DNA from: Flavobacteriaceae bacterium UBA3356
GTDB lineage: Bacteria > Bacteroidota > Bacteroidia > Flavobacteriales > Flavobacteriaceae
Length of the DNA: 64,000 bases
Reading direction: 5' to 3'
NCBI GenBank assembly: GCA_002360635.1
Contig: DEQW01000003.1
Location: 580,966-644,965, forward strand
How positions within the stretch are numbered: the first letter of the stretch is position 1; every line of letters starts with the position of its first letter. A program made the translations under genes and the position numbers. Below, piece after piece: positions 1 to 9,697 of this stretch. The notes beneath the pieces were generated by a model that was given only the letters and a program-made list of their open reading frames with translations, had not been told where the DNA came from and searched no databases.

Positions 1-93
1 AACGTAACAATGGTTATCACCACTCCTTTTACTATGGTGAGGCTTAACAAACAAATTTTACCTATTGTTTTTAAGCCAAAGTTAAACAAGTGA
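1..93 (+). CDS. 3' end of a possible upstream gene (partial)
   Basis: Frame 1 is open from the window edge to a TGA at 91-93, giving 30 residues that include VTMVITTPFTMVRL. I do not recognise the protein. Support is the open frame itself and its position: it would end 3 bases before the stop of the convergent dipeptidase gene, and this genome packs genes tightly. Thirty open codons can also occur by chance, so this is tentative. Confidence 0.33.
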   Translation, partial: NVTMVITTPFTMVRLNKQILPIVFKPKLNK

Positions 94-96
94 TTT

Positions 97-1551
97 TTAA
101 TAGTTCTTTTGTATGAATTCCATTGCATTTATGTGTAATACACGTTCTACAATAGCTTCTCCGGTAATTCTATTAAAGTCTTTAAAATTATTTCGGTTTT
201 TGGCCATGTAAGCGTCTGCATGTTTTACCATTTCTTCAGCTAAGTCCCGAATATTTTCGGCTGTCCAAATACCCTTTAATGGATTGATAATCCCATCAAA
301 ATCACTGCCAATACTCTGTATGCCCCAGCAAAAAAGGCCTTCTCTATTTAAAACTTCAGCAACATGTTCTACTTGTCGCCAAACCAATAGTGATTTTTTT
401 CGAAGTTGTTTTCGTTTGTTGGGAAAATAGATTTTAGATTCTTTTATAGCCTTTGGACTTCCTATACGTCTTTCATCTAGCTGTATGCCAAAGATTCCAT
501 TGCTTCTCGCCATCCGTATAAATTCAGAATCGAAAAAATTAATATCTATTTGATTGAAATACCTAGCTCGGTCAGGATAATCTGTTTTATCTTTTTCCAC
601 TAAAGAACGATAACCATTCGCTGCTCCGTGACTGGCAATAACAGGAATATTTTCATTGTTAAAAGTCGTGTCCAGAAGTCCGTAATACGTTTTACGGGAA
701 TCTTCGCTCATATGTTTTACGTCTAGAGGAATTCGGTTTCCATTAGTATTGTCCAATAATAATTCGATCACCTCAAAGCCCAACGGTGTAATCCCTGTAT
801 TAATGCCTCGTTTTTGATTGTCCTCTAAAGCGCCAATGCTAATACTTTTGGCATGACCGCACAGTTCATTATAAAAGTGGTGTGCAAACGTGATAAATAA
901 CGGTCTATGTTCCCATTGTTTTACTTTTTGTACGTTATTTTTAACTTCGGTAGGGTTTGCTGTGTCTTCATTCATTTTTAAACCGGTATTGAATGCGTGC
1001 CCACCCTCAATAGAGACAATGATATTGATAATCTTTTTAGTAGCTGTTTCCAGTTGTTTATTGGCTTCAATTTCAGAAAAACTACTTGCAATTCGGTATG
1101 TGTAGTAGGTGTCTTTTAATTTTACAACTTGATTATCAAGCTGCAAAAGAAACTCATATTCAGAAATTAAATCATCAAAATAGTTGTTGTGGCTTAATAC
1201 ATAATCAATTCTACTTTGACTTATACTAGCTGCTAGATTTACTAAAACATCTGTCAACCCTTTCCATCCCCAGACACGACGGCTTAGAAAGTGTTTTTCA
1301 AAAGGGTAAAGACTCACGATGACTACTTTGGTTTTTGCTTTTGCCAAAGCTGTCATATCGGTTTGGGTAAATTTTGTAAGTGTAACAATGCGGTTTACAA
1401 ATTTTTCTAAAAAGTTTGGTGGACTGTAATGCCAAATTGAATTTTTACGACCTGGGTTTAACTCATTTTGTTTTTGTGGAGTGTATTTAAAGCTTTTACT
1501 ATAAGGTTTTAGCGAAGGGTGGCAATGGATGTCTACGTAATGGGTTTCCAT
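97..1551 (-). CDS. M19-family (renal dipeptidase-like) metallopeptidase
   Basis: Predicted zinc dipeptidase of the amidohydrolase fold, 484 residues. The M19 ligand set can be followed: HCH at residues 9-11, EGGH with the bridging acid E182, KHMS with H280, ASHG with H308, and GSDFDG near residue 418. Family enzymes cleave dipeptides, including D-residue or peptidoglycan-derived ones. No signal peptide is visible at METHYVDIHC, so it is probably cytosolic. The first metal pair reads H-x-H where classical renal dipeptidases have H-x-D, and the protein is longer than the usual 330-400 residues because of an insert around residues 20-110 rich in basic and aromatic residues. It is a single gene, convergent with whatever lies upstream of base 93. 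Family assignment is good; the substrate is unknown. Confidence 0.8.
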   Translation of the reverse strand: METHYVDIHCHPSLKPYSKSFKYTPQKQNELNPGRKNSIWHYSPPNFLEKFVNRIVTLTKFTQTDMTALAKAKTKVVIVSLYPFEKHFLSRRVWGWKGLTDVLVNLAASISQSRIDYVLSHNNYFDDLISEYEFLLQLDNQVVKLKDTYYTYRIASSFSEIEANKQLETATKKIINIIVSIEGGHAFNTGLKMNEDTANPTEVKNNVQKVKQWEHRPLFITFAHHFYNELCGHAKSISIGALEDNQKRGINTGITPLGFEVIELLLDNTNGNRIPLDVKHMSEDSRKTYYGLLDTTFNNENIPVIASHGAANGYRSLVEKDKTDYPDRARYFNQIDINFFDSEFIRMARSNGIFGIQLDERRIGSPKAIKESKIYFPNKRKQLRKKSLLVWRQVEHVAEVLNREGLFCWGIQSIGSDFDGIINPLKGIWTAENIRDLAEEMVKHADAYMAKNRNNFKDFNRITGEAIVERVLHINAMEFIQKNY

Positions 1552-1636
1552 ATTTGGTTTGTATAGTATTGTATTTCATAAAGTTACTTAACAAATACCA
1601 TATAAAAAAGGGTGTTTTACCTGAAATATAACCCAT

Positions 1637-1664
1637 AAAAAAACCCTTGCTATTAACAAGGGTT
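1637..1664 (-). terminator. Rho-independent terminator of the 164-residue barrel gene
   Basis: On the minus strand an 8-bp perfect stem (AACCCTTG with CAAGGGTT, loop of 7) is followed by a T-run of about 7. It begins 24 bases past the stop of the outer-membrane barrel gene and points away from it. Confidence 0.8.
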
Positions 1665-1687
1665 GGGTTTACTGTATTTTAAAATGT

Positions 1688-2182
1688 TTAAAACTGGTAT
1701 CGAACACCCAATGCTATGTCAAAATCGACATCATCATTATAGTCTCCAAACCCAATTTCGGGTCTAAAGTCTAAAGATAGCAGTAACGGAATATCAAAAT
1801 TATATTCAACGCCAATATCACCAGCTAAAAACACGTAGGTTTCAGAGTCGTCAAACCTATCGTCTGGGAAAAAATCTTCATCATATTCAACATTTGCAAT
1901 TCCCGCTCCTGGACCGGCGTACCAATTAAAACCACCATCAATGTTCCAAACCCATTGGTATAATCCTGATAACTTAAAAGCAGTAAAATCACCGTTACTT
2001 CTCCATCCTAATCCAACTTCTAAACGGTTGTTTTCACTCAGTGCACGTTGGTAGTTTATCTCGGGTCCGAACCCATCATTGCCGCCAAGACGTAAACCTA
2101 TTGCGTTATCTGCAATTTCTTGTGCCTGGGCCGAAAATGAAAACGCTCCAATAGCTACTAAAATCAATACAAGTTTTTTCAT
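1688..2182 (-). CDS. Small outer-membrane beta-barrel protein, unknown function
   Basis: 164 residues. A signal peptide is clear (MKKLVLILVAIGAFSFSAQA, cleavage before QEI). The mature part is alternating hydrophobic/polar strands with Gly and aromatic residues (for example LEVGLGWRS, WYAGPGAGIANVEY, DIALGVRYQF) and ends in F, the usual last residue of an outer-membrane barrel inserted by BamA. It is rich in Asp and Asn in loops (DEDFFPDDRFDDSE). This is the pattern of 8-stranded OmpW/OprF-like small barrels, but no functional motif is visible. It is monocistronic, with its own -7 box upstream and terminator downstream. Confidence 0.8.
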   Translation of the reverse strand: MKKLVLILVAIGAFSFSAQAQEIADNAIGLRLGGNDGFGPEINYQRALSENNRLEVGLGWRSNGDFTAFKLSGLYQWVWNIDGGFNWYAGPGAGIANVEYDEDFFPDDRFDDSETYVFLAGDIGVEYNFDIPLLLSLDFRPEIGFGDYNDDVDFDIALGVRYQF

Positions 2183-2210
2183 AATTGTTGTTTTATGTTT
2201 GTTAATAGAA

Positions 2211-2218
2211 CAAATGTA
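2211..2218 (-). promoter_or_regulatory. Bacteroidota -7 box upstream of the barrel gene
   Basis: Minus strand reads TACATTTG, a perfect TAnnTTTG -7 element, 28 bases before the barrel start codon. No TTG is found at the expected -33 distance, so this is only half a promoter by sequence. Confidence 0.45.
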
Positions 2219-2326
2219 GTTTGATTATGTGCACGTATGTGTTAACGCGTTCCTAACTTTAAAAGTGTATTTGGCAAAGTTTTGTTAAATAAAAAGGTCT
2301 CGTTTTTTTACATTTACAGAAACCCT

Positions 2327-5245
2327 ATGAAAAAAAAACTTGTCAATTTTAAAGCTGTTTTTGAAGGCGATTTTCACTACGATAACCTTCATAAGTCAAT
2401 CTATGCAACCGATGCTTCGGTATATCGTAAGCTACCATTGGCAGTAGCTTTTCCTAAGACTGAAAAAGCCATTCAACAGCTAATTGAATTTGCACAAAAA
2501 AGCAATACATCCCTTGTTCCACGAACAGCGGGAACCTCATTGGCTGGACAGTGTGTTGGTGACGGGATTGTAGTAGATGTTTCTAAATATTTTACTAATA
2601 TTCTTTCCGTTGACACTCAAACCAAGACAGTAACTGTGCAACCAGGCGTTATCCGTGATGAACTAAATGCCTATTTGAAACAATACGGCCTGTTTTTTGG
2701 CCCCAATACATCTACCTCAAACAGGTGCATGATTGGCGGAATGGTGGGAAACAACAGTAGTGGGACAACCTCTATTCAGTATGGGGTTACACGTGACAAG
2801 GTGCTACAATTAAAAACGATTCTGTCAAATGGTGAAACTTCAGTTTTTAATTCAATCTCTAAAGAGATATTTTTTCAGAAAATCAAAGAAGAAACTTTTG
2901 AAGGAAACATCTATAAAACGATTTATTCTGAATTAGCCTCAGAAGAAACCCGTGAAGAAATAAAACGTCAATTTCCAAAACCCGAAATTCATCGTCGAAA
3001 CACGGGTTATGCAGTTGATACATTAATAAATACGGAAGTATTTGATGAAACTTCTTCGGAAGAAATAAATCTCTGTAAATTACTCTGTGGAAGTGAAGGA
3101 ACCCTCGCTTTTACTACCGAAATCACCCTTCAGCTGGACGATTTACCACCACAATATACTGCAATGGTGGTTTCGCAGTACAAAAGTCTTGAGAATTGCT
3201 TGAATGATGTTTCCGTAGCGATGCAACATGATTTACATACCTGCGAAATGATGGACGATGTCATTTTAAATTGCACCAAGCAAAGCAAAAAATACGAACC
3301 CTATCGCTTTTTTGTAGAAGGTGAGCCTAAAGCCTTATTGCTACTTGAGCTAAGAGCAGAAACACTTGAAAGTCTTGAACAACAAACTGAAGCATTATTT
3401 CAATCCCTTTCAAAATCAGAGCTGAGTTATACCAAACCTGTTTTAAAAGGTGATGAAATCGATATGGCATTAGAGCTTCGAAAAGCTGGACTTGGCTTGT
3501 TAGGAAATATGGTAGGCGATAAAAAGGCCGTGGCCTGTATTGAAGATACCGCAGTGGCTTTAGAAGATTTACCCAACTACATAGCTGAGTTTACTGCTTT
3601 GATGCAGAAATACAATCAAAAAGCGGTGTATTATGCCCACGCTGGGGCGGGAGAGTTGCATTTACGGCCTATTTTAAATTTGAAGGATGGGGTAGGAGTC
3701 GCCTATTTTAGAAAGATTACAACCGATGTTGCAAAACTTACCAAGAAATATAAAGGATCCTTCTCAGGGGAACACGGCGACGGAATCGTACGAGCCGAGT
3801 TTTTAGAAATGTTAATAGGAGAGCAAAATTTTTCTCTTCTGAAGAACATAAAACAAACGTTCGACCCGAATAATATTTTTAATCCAGGGAAAATAACCGA
3901 TGCTTGGAAGATGGATGAATCGCTTCGGTATGGACTAAATCGAGAAGAGCCAGAAGTTGAAACGATTTTAGATTTTTCAGATAGTGAAGGCATTCTTCGT
4001 TTAGCTGAAAAGTGCAACGGAAGTGGGGACTGCCGTAAAACAGCCGAAACCACTGGAGCGATGTGCCCCAGTTACCATGCGACCAAAAACGAAAAAGATA
4101 CAACCCGAGCCCGAGCTAATATGTTACGGGAAGTTTTAACCAACAATACTGCGTCAAACAAGTTTAACAGTAAAGACCTTAAAGAAGTTTTCGACCTGTG
4201 TATCAGTTGCAAAGCTTGCGGAAATGAATGTCCCAGCAATGTGGATATGGCTACAGCAAAAGCTGAGTTTTTATATCAATATAATAAAGCGAAAGGTGTT
4301 TCACTATCCAATAAATTGTTTGCAAAAAGTAGCCGATTGAATAAATTGGGAGCACGATTTCCGAAGCTAACAAATACTATTTATAAAAACGGATTTACTT
4401 CAAGTATTATTAAAAAAGTAAGTGGTGTGGCTTCAGAAAGAAACTTACCATTAATTTCAAGTAAAAGTTTTAGTAAAATACTTCAATCAAAAGTAAATCA
4501 ATTAAATACAACAAATAAAGAAGTTATTTTATTTGTTGATGAATTCAGTAATTATCTTGATGCCGAGATAGCTGAAGATGCGTATGATTTGCTAACTGGA
4601 TTAGGATATAAAGTGATGGTTATAGATCATTTAGACAGCGCAAGGGCTTTGATAAGCAAAGGTTTTTTAAAAGAGGCAAAAGTTGAAGTGAATAAAAGTA
4701 TTGATTATTTAAAAAACCTTGTTTCGGAAGAAATTCCAATGCTCGGTATTGAACCTTCGGCTATTTTAGGTTTTCGGGATGAATATCTTCGTTTGGCTGA
4801 TGATTTGGATTCAGCAAAAGAAATTTCAAAATATAGTTTTTTAATTGAAGAGTTCTTGGCTTCTGAAATTAAACTAGGGAATATAACTTCAGATGAATTT
4901 ACTGCCGAAGCCAAAACTATTAAAATCCATAATCATTGTCATCAAAAAGCATTGAGTAATCAAAAAATCACGTTCGATTTACTGAATTTGCCTAAAAACT
5001 ATAAGCCAACAATTATTACGTCGGGCTGTTGCGGCATGGCAGGAAGTTTTGGGTATGAAAAAGAACATTATGAAGTAAGTATGCAAATTGGTGAGTTAAA
5101 GCTATTTCCTTCAGTTAGAAAAGCTTCAAAAGACACCATTATTGCTGCTAATGGCACAAGCTGCAGACATCAAATAAAAGATGGGACAGGCGTGCAAGCC
5201 TTACATCCGGTTTCTATATTAAAGCAAGCGCTTATTCATAAATAA
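2327..5245 (+). CDS. FAD-linked oxidase / Fe-S dehydrogenase (YdiJ/D-lactate dehydrogenase type)
   Basis: Large cytosolic or membrane-associated 2-hydroxyacid dehydrogenase, 972 residues from the ATG at 2327; a TTG 45 bases upstream stays in frame but gives an unlikely extension. Order of domains: FAD_binding_4 with PRTAGTSLAGQCVGDG (about residues 65-80), FAD-oxidase C domain ending in the SGEHGDG motif near 485, a ferredoxin-like part with CNGSGDC and CISCKACGNECPSN (about 560-640), and a CCG domain with HNHCHQKAL and SGCCGMAGSFGYE near 870-910. This fused FAD plus GlpC-like layout is that of E. coli YdiJ (a D-2-hydroxyglutarate dehydrogenase) and of D-lactate dehydrogenases that pass electrons to quinone. 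Substrate cannot be told from sequence. It overlaps the convergent phosphoesterase by 14 bases. Confidence 0.88.
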   Translation: MKKKLVNFKAVFEGDFHYDNLHKSIYATDASVYRKLPLAVAFPKTEKAIQQLIEFAQKSNTSLVPRTAGTSLAGQCVGDGIVVDVSKYFTNILSVDTQTKTVTVQPGVIRDELNAYLKQYGLFFGPNTSTSNRCMIGGMVGNNSSGTTSIQYGVTRDKVLQLKTILSNGETSVFNSISKEIFFQKIKEETFEGNIYKTIYSELASEETREEIKRQFPKPEIHRRNTGYAVDTLINTEVFDETSSEEINLCKLLCGSEGTLAFTTEITLQLDDLPPQYTAMVVSQYKSLENCLNDVSVAMQHDLHTCEMMDDVILNCTKQSKKYEPYRFFVEGEPKALLLLELRAETLESLEQQTEALFQSLSKSELSYTKPVLKGDEIDMALELRKAGLGLLGNMVGDKKAVACIEDTAVALEDLPNYIAEFTALMQKYNQKAVYYAHAGAGELHLRPILNLKDGVGVAYFRKITTDVAKLTKKYKGSFSGEHGDGIVRAEFLEMLIGEQNFSLLKNIKQTFDPNNIFNPGKITDAWKMDESLRYGLNREEPEVETILDFSDSEGILRLAEKCNGSGDCRKTAETTGAMCPSYHATKNEKDTTRARANMLREVLTNNTASNKFNSKDLKEVFDLCISCKACGNECPSNVDMATAKAEFLYQYNKAKGVSLSNKLFAKSSRLNKLGARFPKLTNTIYKNGFTSSIIKKVSGVASERNLPLISSKSFSKILQSKVNQLNTTNKEVILFVDEFSNYLDAEIAEDAYDLLTGLGYKVMVIDHLDSARALISKGFLKEAKVEVNKSIDYLKNLVSEEIPMLGIEPSAILGFRDEYLRLADDLDSAKEISKYSFLIEEFLASEIKLGNITSDEFTAEAKTIKIHNHCHQKALSNQKITFDLLNLPKNYKPTIITSGCCGMAGSFGYEKEHYEVSMQIGELKLFPSVRKASKDTIIAANGTSCRHQIKDGTGVQALHPVSILKQALIHK

Positions 5246-6089
5246 AAGCTGATAGAAACTCAGGGTATGCTTCTGCATCATCATCTGTTATTTCATCTAA
5301 AACCGGTTTTAAAAAAGGGTTCTTTTCACCGTGGGTGTATAACATCCAGCGTTCGTTATTGTACTCTAAAGCGGTTAAATTTTCAATCCAATCACCGCTA
5401 TTTAGATAGGTGCAACTACCTTTGCTGTTTGTCACTTTTTTTATGACCGGTTGGTGTATATGCCCGCAGGCAACAAAATCGTATCCCTCGTCAATGGCAA
5501 GATCGGTCGCAGTGGTTTCAAAATCACTTATAAACTTAATGGCACCTTTTACACTGTTTTTTATTTTTTTGGAAAGCGAATATTTTTCTTTACCAAATTT
5601 TGCCAAACAGTTGTTTATTAAACGATTAAACAAAATAAGCAAATCATATCCCCAGCCACCCAGTTTAGCAATCCACTTGGTGTGTTGTATGGAAGCATCA
5701 AACACATCACCGTGAAAAAACCAAGCCTTTTTTCCGTCGATATTTAAAATAAGCTTATCCAATATTTGAATATTCCCCATTTTCGTATCACTAAAACGGC
5801 GTAGCTTTTCATCATGATTTCCAGTTAAATAATACACTTTGGTCCCTTTTGCAGCCAGAGCGATTATTTTTTTAATAACCTGTAAATGGGCTTTCGGGAA
5901 ATAACGTTTTCGGAACTGCCAAATATCAATAATATCCCCGTTTAGGATTAATTTTTTCGGCTTTACGGAATTCAAATATTGTAATACTTCTTTGGCATGG
6001 CAACCATAGGTACCCAAATGAATGTCTGATAATACTACGATTTCTATTTTTCTTTTCAAGACGTCAATTTGGGATACAAAGATTTTCAT
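5232..6089 (-). CDS. LpxH-like metallophosphoesterase (UDP-2,3-diacylglucosamine diphosphatase family)
   Basis: 285 residues starting at the ATG of MKIFVSQIDV; an in-frame TTG three codons upstream is less likely. The calcineurin-like dimetal site is complete: SDIHLG, GDIIDIW, GNHDEK, HGDVFD and the late GHIHQP. LpxH-type enzymes hydrolyse UDP-2,3-diacylglucosamine in lipid A synthesis; Bacteroidota carry several such paralogues, so this may be a related phosphoesterase, not the essential LpxH. It ends tail to tail with the Fe-S dehydrogenase gene and stands alone, divergent from aroC. Confidence 0.78.
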   Translation of the reverse strand: MKIFVSQIDVLKRKIEIVVLSDIHLGTYGCHAKEVLQYLNSVKPKKLILNGDIIDIWQFRKRYFPKAHLQVIKKIIALAAKGTKVYYLTGNHDEKLRRFSDTKMGNIQILDKLILNIDGKKAWFFHGDVFDASIQHTKWIAKLGGWGYDLLILFNRLINNCLAKFGKEKYSLSKKIKNSVKGAIKFISDFETTATDLAIDEGYDFVACGHIHQPVIKKVTNSKGSCTYLNSGDWIENLTALEYNNERWMLYTHGEKNPFLKPVLDEITDDDAEAYPEFLSAFIYE

Positions 6090-6209
6090 ATTTATCAATA
6101 TTTTCTTTAAGTCAATGTTACCAATAGATAGTCAAATGGTTATGTTATAAACTTTTTATTTCTGAAATATTAAGAAGCACGTTTATTTTTAAGTTTCAGT
6201 TGTAAGATT

Positions 6210-6217
6210 TACATTTG
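6210..6217 (+). promoter_or_regulatory. -7 box upstream of aroC
   Basis: TACATTTG fits TAnnTTTG and lies 13 bases before the aroC ATG, which would give a very short leader. There is no correctly spaced TTG -33 element. Confidence 0.4.
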
Positions 6218-6230
6218 TTGAAAACAGAAT

Positions 6231-7295
6231 ATGGCAGGCAATTCCTTCGGAACCATTTTTAAACTTACCACTTTTGGTGAATCGCATGGCGAAGCCATAG
6301 GCGGAATTATTGATGGATGCCCAGCAGGGTTATCAATAGATTTAGATGCTATTGAAACAGAAATGCAACGTCGAAAACCAGGTCAATCTTCTATTGTTAC
6401 ACAACGAAAAGAACCCGATACTGTTAAATTTCTGAGCGGAATTTTTGAAGGGAAAACCACGGGAGCACCTATTGGTTTTGTTATTGAAAACACCAATCAA
6501 AAATCGAAAGATTATTCGCATATAAAAGATACCTACCGTCCTTCACATGCAGATTACACCTATGATAAAAAGTATGGAAATCGTGATTATAGAGGGGGAG
6601 GGCGCTCTTCAGCTCGCGAAACCGCTTGCAGAGTTGCTGCTGGCGCCATAGCCAAGCAGTTATTAAAAAACATAAAAATAACGGCCTATGTGTCTGCTGT
6701 TGGCGAATTATCCCTTCAGAAAAAATATTCAGAAGTAGATTTTAATGAAATAGAAAAAAATCCTGTTCGCTGTGCGGATGCGGATATGGCTTCAAAAATG
6801 GAAGCATATATAAAAGACATCAGAAAACAAGGCGACACCGTTGGAGGGCAAATAACCTGTGTTATTGAAAATGCCCCGATTGGTCTAGGCGAGCCTGTTT
6901 TTGATAAACTCCACGCTCAATTGGGGAAGGCGATGCTTTCCATAAACGCCGTAAAAGGCTTTGAGTACGGAAGCGGTTTTGGAGGCACTAAAATGCAAGG
7001 AAGTTTGCACAACGATTTGTTTAATGAAGATGGAACCACGAAAACCAATTATAGTGGCGGTGTACAAGGTGGTATTAGCAACGGTGAGCCTATTTATTTC
7101 AATGTAGCTTTTAAACCAGTTGCCACCATTATGCAGAAACAACAAACCATTAACAGTGAAGGAAAACAGGTTAGCATGCAGGGAAAAGGGCGTCACGACC
7201 CTTGTGTAGTACCTCGTGCAGTGCCAATTGTAGAAGCTATGGCAGCATTGGTATTAGCCGATTTCTGGCTTTTAAATAAGGTTTCAAAACTCTAA
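6231..7295 (+). CDS. aroC: Chorismate synthase
   Basis: Converts 5-enolpyruvylshikimate 3-phosphate to chorismate, the last shared step of aromatic amino acid, folate and menaquinone synthesis; needs reduced FMN. 354 residues, the normal length. The three family signatures are present: [18 protein letters not shown] near the N-terminus, the [12 protein letters not shown] motif around residue 123-134, and [20 protein letters not shown] near the C-terminus. The start ATG gives [20 protein letters not shown], as in most homologues. Not part of an aro operon here; the symporter gene follows after 56 bases on the same strand and could share a transcript. Confidence 0.97.
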   Translation: MAGNSFGTIFKLTTFGESHGEAIGGIIDGCPAGLSIDLDAIETEMQRRKPGQSSIVTQRKEPDTVKFLSGIFEGKTTGAPIGFVIENTNQKSKDYSHIKDTYRPSHADYTYDKKYGNRDYRGGGRSSARETACRVAAGAIAKQLLKNIKITAYVSAVGELSLQKKYSEVDFNEIEKNPVRCADADMASKMEAYIKDIRKQGDTVGGQITCVIENAPIGLGEPVFDKLHAQLGKAMLSINAVKGFEYGSGFGGTKMQGSLHNDLFNEDGTTKTNYSGGVQGGISNGEPIYFNVAFKPVATIMQKQQTINSEGKQVSMQGKGRHDPCVVPRAVPIVEAMAALVLADFWLLNKVSKL

Positions 7296-7351
7296 AAGAT
7301 TATCAGTATATTACAAAATATCAAAAATAAAAGATCAATAGCATTACATAT

Positions 7352-8653
7352 ATGAAAAAACTGGCATTACACTGGCAAATTTTATTAGGAATGGCATTGG
7401 GGGTAGTTTTTGCCCTCATACTTAGCAATTTTGGTTGGGGACCTAACTTTATTGAAGATTGGATAAAGCCTTTCGGAACCATTTTTATTAATGCCTTAAA
7501 ATTAATTGCCGTACCATTAATCTTAGCTTCTTTAATTAAGGGGGTTTCCGATTTAAAAGATATTTCCAGTTTGTCACAAATGGGCTTACGTACCATTGTA
7601 ACGTATATTATCACTACTGTAATTGCCGTATCTATAGGATTGGGAGTTGTTAATTTGGTAAAACCAGGAAGTACAATTACAGAAGATACTCGTTCTGAAT
7701 TAGTGGAAGCCTACGGAGGCGAAGCTGAAATGAAACGACAAGATGCACAACGTCAAAAAGATGCAGGGCCGTTACAAGCTTTGGAAGATTTAGTGCCCGA
7801 CAATATTATTGGAGCAGCCGGAAATAACAGAAACATGCTTCAAGTAATATTTTTCGCTATTTTCTTCGGAATTGGTTTAATATTGATTCCTGAAAAAACA
7901 GCACAACCTGTAAAAGACTTCTTCGATGGTTTTAATGAAGTCATTCTTAAAATGATTGACCTTATCATGCTCACCGCCCCGTATGGTGTATTTGCTTTAT
8001 TGGCAGCTTTAGTGGTCGAAGCGCCAAGCGCCGACCTTTTTGCTGCATTAGGGATGTATGCACTTTGTGTTGTAGGTGGATTGGCCTTAATGATAGGTGT
8101 TTATATTTTATTGGTATGGATATTTACAAGACATACGCCAAAAAGTTTCCTAAACGGAATTGGTCCTGCCCAATTATTGGCATTTTCTACAAGTTCAAGT
8201 GCTGCAACCCTACCGGTTACAATGGAGCGAGTAGAAGAACATTTAGGAGTAAAGCGTGAAGTAACAAGTTTTGTGTTGCCAATTGGCGCGACTATTAATA
8301 TGGATGGAACCAGTTTATACCAAGCTGTAGCAGCTGTATTTATTGCACAGGCATTCGGAATGGATCTCTCTTTTGGCACCCAATTGGGGATTATCGCAAC
8401 AGCAACATTGGCATCTATAGGCTCTGCTGCTGTTCCAGGGGCAGGAATGGTAATGCTCGTTATTGTTTTGGCTCAAGCGGGTATTCCTGAAGCTGGACTA
8501 GCCTTAATTTTTGCCATTGACAGGCCTTTAGATATGTGCCGAACCACGGTTAACGTAACCGGTGATGCTGCCGTTTCTATGATGGTAGCTAAATCGCAAG
8601 GGAAATTGGGTGTGCCAATGGTTAAAGATTGGGACGATAACTACAAAAAATAG
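7352..8653 (+). CDS. Dicarboxylate/amino acid:cation symporter (DAACS family)
   Basis: 433-residue inner-membrane transporter of the glutamate/aspartate/C4-dicarboxylate:Na+ or H+ symporter family (GltP, GltT, DctA). The re-entrant hairpin motif is recognisable as STSSSAATLPVT (about residue 276), followed by the NMDGTSLYQ motif, GIIATATLASIGSAAVPGAG, and DRPLDMCRTTVNVTGD, which carries the substrate-binding Asp, Arg and Asn. About eight transmembrane segments plus two hairpins. A charged loop at roughly residues 114-155 (AEMKRQDAQRQKDAG) lies in the region where homologues vary. The Arg in DMCRTTVNV points to an acidic substrate. Confidence 0.93.
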   Translation: MKKLALHWQILLGMALGVVFALILSNFGWGPNFIEDWIKPFGTIFINALKLIAVPLILASLIKGVSDLKDISSLSQMGLRTIVTYIITTVIAVSIGLGVVNLVKPGSTITEDTRSELVEAYGGEAEMKRQDAQRQKDAGPLQALEDLVPDNIIGAAGNNRNMLQVIFFAIFFGIGLILIPEKTAQPVKDFFDGFNEVILKMIDLIMLTAPYGVFALLAALVVEAPSADLFAALGMYALCVVGGLALMIGVYILLVWIFTRHTPKSFLNGIGPAQLLAFSTSSSAATLPVTMERVEEHLGVKREVTSFVLPIGATINMDGTSLYQAVAAVFIAQAFGMDLSFGTQLGIIATATLASIGSAAVPGAGMVMLVIVLAQAGIPEAGLALIFAIDRPLDMCRTTVNVTGDAAVSMMVAKSQGKLGVPMVKDWDDNYKK

Positions 8654-8807
8654 TCAAAAGTATAATTTTAATAGTAAGCATTGATTTTTAAAATTTGCAT
8701 ATAAAAATACTTTTATGTAGTTTTAAAGTTCCTTCCCGATTATATCTAGTGACCCAAACTACATTTTAACTGAGTACATGCTATGATTAATTCTAAAAAT
8801 CATAGAT

Positions 8808-9608
8808 ATGAAAAAATTTATTGTAGGAATCGTTTGCGTTTTATTTATTTATGTTGCATCTGCCCAAGTCGGTATTGGCACCGTAAACCCATCACCAGCT
8901 TCAATGCTTGAGGTGAGCGGCAAAACAAATGGGGGAGCCCCATATAGAGGGTTTATGCCTGCAAGAGTTGACACACAGCCTGATAAAAACCAAATTAATG
9001 CTACATCTACAGACGTAGGTCTCTTAATTTTTGTTACTGGTACTGGTACTTTAGAAATATGGAATGGTATAAGCTGGGAAAACATTTATACTTTGAATAC
9101 TAATATAACCACTTTAGCGGCACAAGATTTTGACGGTAACCTTTCCTGGAATTATACTTTAAATCCCGTAGCTTACAACTCGGGTGATGATATTTGGGAT
9201 GTTGTAAATTCACTTGGAAGTGGCACTTCAGCTATTGATTTGGTTTCAGGAAATTTTCTTGGTTGTAGGGATTTAGATAATCCAAATGGAGGAGGAAACT
9301 TTTTTCACGAGATTATTTTTGAAAATGTTGACGTATCTTCCCTAACTAATCCGAGGATTGCTTTTGATTATGATGTTTATCAATTTGATAGTACTGATGA
9401 TGTAACCTATGAAGTTTTTTATGATGATATTCCTCAAGGAGTGGTAGATTTGGTAATAGGAACAAACGGAGGAGGCACAACTTTGCAAGGAACAGAAATA
9501 ATTAATATCCCGCCTTCTGCTACAAATGTTAGAATAACAGTTTCAATTACACAAAATGGTGATGATGATTTTGCAGGGTTTGATAACTTTAGGGTATATG
9601 GACAATAA
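8808..9608 (+). CDS. Secreted hypothetical protein with C-terminal beta-sandwich
   Basis: 266 residues. A signal peptide (MKKFIVGIVCVLFIYVASAQ) is followed by VGIGTVNPSPASMLEVSG, the N-terminal pattern found in many flavobacterial surface proteins. Residues 50-90 resemble the repeated bulk of those proteins (GLLIFVTGTGTLEIWNGISWENI). The C-terminal 160 residues look like a carbohydrate-binding-type beta-sandwich, rich in Asp, Asn and Phe and ending ITQNGDDDFAGFDNFRVYGQ. No catalytic motif and no T9SS sorting domain is visible, and no neighbour suggests a role. The protein is probably exported, destination unclear. Confidence 0.7.
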   Translation: MKKFIVGIVCVLFIYVASAQVGIGTVNPSPASMLEVSGKTNGGAPYRGFMPARVDTQPDKNQINATSTDVGLLIFVTGTGTLEIWNGISWENIYTLNTNITTLAAQDFDGNLSWNYTLNPVAYNSGDDIWDVVNSLGSGTSAIDLVSGNFLGCRDLDNPNGGGNFFHEIIFENVDVSSLTNPRIAFDYDVYQFDSTDDVTYEVFYDDIPQGVVDLVIGTNGGGTTLQGTEIINIPPSATNVRITVSITQNGDDDFAGFDNFRVYGQ

Positions 9609-9697
9609 TGACAATTGATTTTTGAACCTTTCCCAAAAAACGCTTTCAGGTTATTTCATAATTAGTATATTTAAAATACTAATTTAAATCAACCCTC

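Noticed and set aside
2282..2326. TTG-started extension of the FAD/Fe-S dehydrogenase
   Set aside because: The extra residues are unlike homologues, and ATG 2327 leads directly into the FAD domain.
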